Below, piece by piece: positions 5,231-6,766 of a stretch of 6,766 nucleotides of DNA (within the stretch, counting starts at the first letter, position 1; each line of letters starts with the position of its first letter). The stretch spans positions 1-6,766 of the forward strand of contig JAQTRA010000053.1 in the NCBI GenBank assembly GCA_028712045.1. The letters are read 5' to 3'. The notes under the pieces were generated by a model that was not told where the DNA came from, did no database searches, and was given only the letters and a program-made list of their open reading frames with translations. A program made the translations under genes and the position numbers. The stretch comes from Candidatus Omnitrophota bacterium (GTDB taxonomy: Bacteria; Omnitrophota; Koll11; Gygaellales; Profunditerraquicolaceae).

Positions 5231-5905
5231 TTATTTTAACCCCACTATTTTATGTATCTGCGGTATAACACAGGTGGTCACGCCTCTTTGATTAGCGATA
5301 CATTTAAACCTGGATAATTTGTCATCCAACACCGCGTTATGCTCATAGTTATTCGGCTGTAAAATTAAAACACTCGCCGGGCTTACTTCCTTAATTAATT
5401 CCGCGGCCAGAAATATATCTTTCTCTAAGGTTTTCTGGCAGATAATCGCTTTTAAAAATACTTCTTTTTTGCTGGCTACTTTTAAAAACTTCCGATGCAT
5501 CTGCCAGAGGTTACCCATGCCGCTGGATGAAGGCAATTTTAAATCCATAGCCACGATATCGATTAATTCGATCAGCTCCTCTAATTCCGGGACCAAAGTA
5601 CCATTGGTTTCCAAATAATGCTTATGCCCATGTTTAGCCGTAAGCTTTAATATAGCCTTTAAAAAGTCCTTATGTAAAAGCGGTTCGCCGCCGGTAAACG
5701 AGATAGAGTGATATTTATCGCAATAAAGCTTAATCTCCTCAAAGAGCTCCTCGGCATCATATTCCATGAACCGGTCAAGCTTGGTATCGCAATAGCTGCA
5801 ATTTAAATTACAGCCGAAAAAACGCACGAATATCTGCTTCTCGCCTAAATACAGGCCTTCTCCCTGCACACTTTCAAAAATTTCCGAAATTCTGGCTTTG
5901 ATCAT
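5231..5905 (-). CDS. queE: 7-carboxy-7-deazaguanine synthase QueE (radical SAM)
   Basis: A radical SAM enzyme that converts 6-carboxy-tetrahydropterin (CPH4) to 7-carboxy-7-deazaguanine (CDG) by ring contraction. Residues 8-19 carry the family opening with SVQGEGLY at 12-19. The [4Fe-4S] cluster is bound by Cys32, Cys36 and Cys39 in GCNLNCSYCDT, the plain CX3CX2C form. The SAM-binding GGEP is at 72-75, and an LETNGT block follows. The 224-residue length is normal. Its ATG overlaps the queC stop codon by 4 bases (ATGA) and no Shine-Dalgarno sequence is visible, which suggests coupled translation. It acts between QueD upstream and QueC. Confidence 0.95.
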   Translation of the reverse strand: MIKARISEIFESVQGEGLYLGEKQIFVRFFGCNLNCSYCDTKLDRFMEYDAEELFEEIKLYCDKYHSISFTGGEPLLHKDFLKAILKLTAKHGHKHYLETNGTLVPELEELIELIDIVAMDLKLPSSSGMGNLWQMHRKFLKVASKKEVFLKAIICQKTLEKDIFLAAELIKEVSPASVLILQPNNYEHNAVLDDKLSRFKCIANQRGVTTCVIPQIHKIVGLK

Positions 5906-6555
5906 TTTATTAAACTGTCAATTAGGCCGGCCTCTTTAAAACCTTTAGCGCGGTAATAACAACTGTCACATTTCTGGCAAGGCTGTTTTTGCCCACGATA
6001 ACATGACCAGGTCAGATCAAAAGGCACTTTAAGTTTTTTGCCTAAAAGAATGATCTGCGATTTACTTAGATGTAATAACGGCGCTAAAATCTTAAACTTA
6101 CCCAAAGTCCCAACTTTAGCCATTTGGCTGAAAGCTTTTAAAAACTCCGGCCGGCAATCCGGATAACCCGAATAATCCTGGGCATGCGCGCCGATAAAAA
6201 TTGCCTGCGCCTTAATTGTTTCAGCAAACGATAAAGCAAAACTTAAAAATATGATATTACGAGCCGGAACATATGTAGCCGGCACACCCCGGGAAATCTT
6301 CTCCGAAACTTTTATTTTCTTATCGGTTAAAGCCGACCCTTTCCAGGGAAAATTAATTTTTAATACCTGATAACTGGCTGCGCCGGCCCGGGCGATCTGA
6401 ATAGCAGAATTAATTTCTTTTTTATGCCGCTGGCCATAATCAAAGATTAAACAATGGCTGAGATACCCTCTTTTTTTAGCCAGGTATAAAACTGTAGCCG
6501 AATCCAGGCCCCCGGATAAAAGCACTACTGCCTGCTTAATAATTTTACTCTTCAT
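5902..6555 (-). CDS. queC: 7-cyano-7-deazaguanine (preQ0) synthase QueC
   Basis: An ATP-dependent enzyme that converts CDG and ammonia to preQ0. The 217-residue product has the PP-loop SGGLDS at 14-19 for ATP binding, FDYGQRH shortly after, the YVPARN segment, and a zinc site of Cys185, Cys193, Cys196 and Cys199 close to the C-terminus (CX7CX2CX2C). I start it at the ATG at 6555, which overlaps the end of queD by 11 bases; a longer frame reaching 6645 adds 30 residues lying inside queD in another frame and with no family similarity. No clear Shine-Dalgarno sequence precedes the chosen ATG, so coupling to queD is likely. Confidence 0.95.
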   Translation of the reverse strand: MKSKIIKQAVVLLSGGLDSATVLYLAKKRGYLSHCLIFDYGQRHKKEINSAIQIARAGAASYQVLKINFPWKGSALTDKKIKVSEKISRGVPATYVPARNIIFLSFALSFAETIKAQAIFIGAHAQDYSGYPDCRPEFLKAFSQMAKVGTLGKFKILAPLLHLSKSQIILLGKKLKVPFDLTWSCYRGQKQPCQKCDSCYYRAKGFKEAGLIDSLIK

Positions 6556-6766
6556 AAGTAGCAGCGCTGGTAATATTTTCCCAAACTGTAACGGAGGCCA
6601 GCAAAGGAATCTGGCTTTTAAGCTGGCCGTAAATATATTTGGCAATATTTTCCGAAGTCGGATTCAGCTTTTTAAAAGCGCTTAACTTATTCAGATATTT
6701 ATGATCCAGCTTATCTAAGACAGTATTTAATTTATTTTTCAGGAATTTAAAATCTAAAACCATCCC
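6545..6766 (-). CDS. queD: 6-carboxy-tetrahydropterin synthase QueD (5' end outside window)
   Basis: Only the C-terminal 73 residues are present; the frame is open to the right edge, so the ATG at 6763 is internal and the true start lies outside. QueD converts 7,8-dihydroneopterin triphosphate to CPH4, the first committed step toward 7-deazaguanines. Visible family marks are MVLDF, the catalytic Asp-His of LDHKYLN, the PTSENIAKYIY helix and VTVWE with the pterin-binding Glu, ending in TSAATYEE. The zinc-binding histidines and the catalytic Cys of the N-terminal half are beyond the window. This is the first visible gene of the queDCEF block; folE, which supplies the pterin substrate, is not seen here. 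Confidence 0.92.
   Translation of the reverse strand, partial: GMVLDFKFLKNKLNTVLDKLDHKYLNKLSAFKKLNPTSENIAKYIYGQLKSQIPLLASVTVWENITSAATYEE

Noticed and set aside
6556..6645. 30-residue N-terminal extension of QueC
   Set aside because: It lies wholly inside queD in another frame, while the shorter start places SGGLDS at residue 14 as expected for the family.
1..6766. CRISPR arrays, insertion sequences, riboswitches, replication origins
   Set aside because: I saw no regularly spaced repeats, transposase frames with terminal inverted repeats, or preQ1-riboswitch-like leader. The leader of the que operon lies outside the window.

Overview
All supported genes lie on the minus strand and are read from right to left. 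The window suggests a Gram-negative, probably anaerobic bacterium of moderate to low GC: it has a two-subunit oxygen-sensitive class I fumarase, an inner-membrane-anchored AsmA-like protein, a compact operon and bacterial tRNAs. The style resembles uncultivated lineages such as Omnitrophota or Elusimicrobiota, but that is an impression and the sequence does not prove it.

Region 6766-2209 is one very tight operon. It opens with four genes of 7-deazaguanine (queuosine precursor) synthesis: queD (cut by the window edge), queC, queE and queF. Together they take dihydroneopterin triphosphate through CPH4, CDG and preQ0 to preQ1. Next come the alpha and beta subunits of a class I fumarate hydratase, then rph (RNase PH, tRNA 3' trimming) and rdgB (house-cleaning ITP/XTP pyrophosphatase). 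Every junction overlaps or abuts (11, 4, 0, 4, 4, 8 and 4 bases), so translation is probably coupled throughout.

Region 2170-771 continues in the same direction with tRNA-Pro(UGG), tRNA-Arg(UCU) and an AsmA/DUF748-like membrane protein. tRNA-Arg carries a U-C mismatch in its anticodon stem. Neither tRNA encodes CCA.

Region 770-1 is the accessory part. A degraded copy of the 5' half of a tRNA-His gene is followed by a perfect sigma-70 consensus promoter (TTGACA, 17 bases, TATAAT). Then comes a small HNH endonuclease gene whose ATG sits at the predicted transcription start, then 7 bases, an intact tRNA-His(GUG) with encoded CCA, and a strong hairpin/T-tract terminator. I read this as a possible mini-element of about 550 bp, inserted at tRNA-His, that carries a replacement 5' half, its own promoter and an endonuclease. 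This is the most unusual part of the window. A reading frame also runs through the terminator and off the left edge, and its reality is uncertain.
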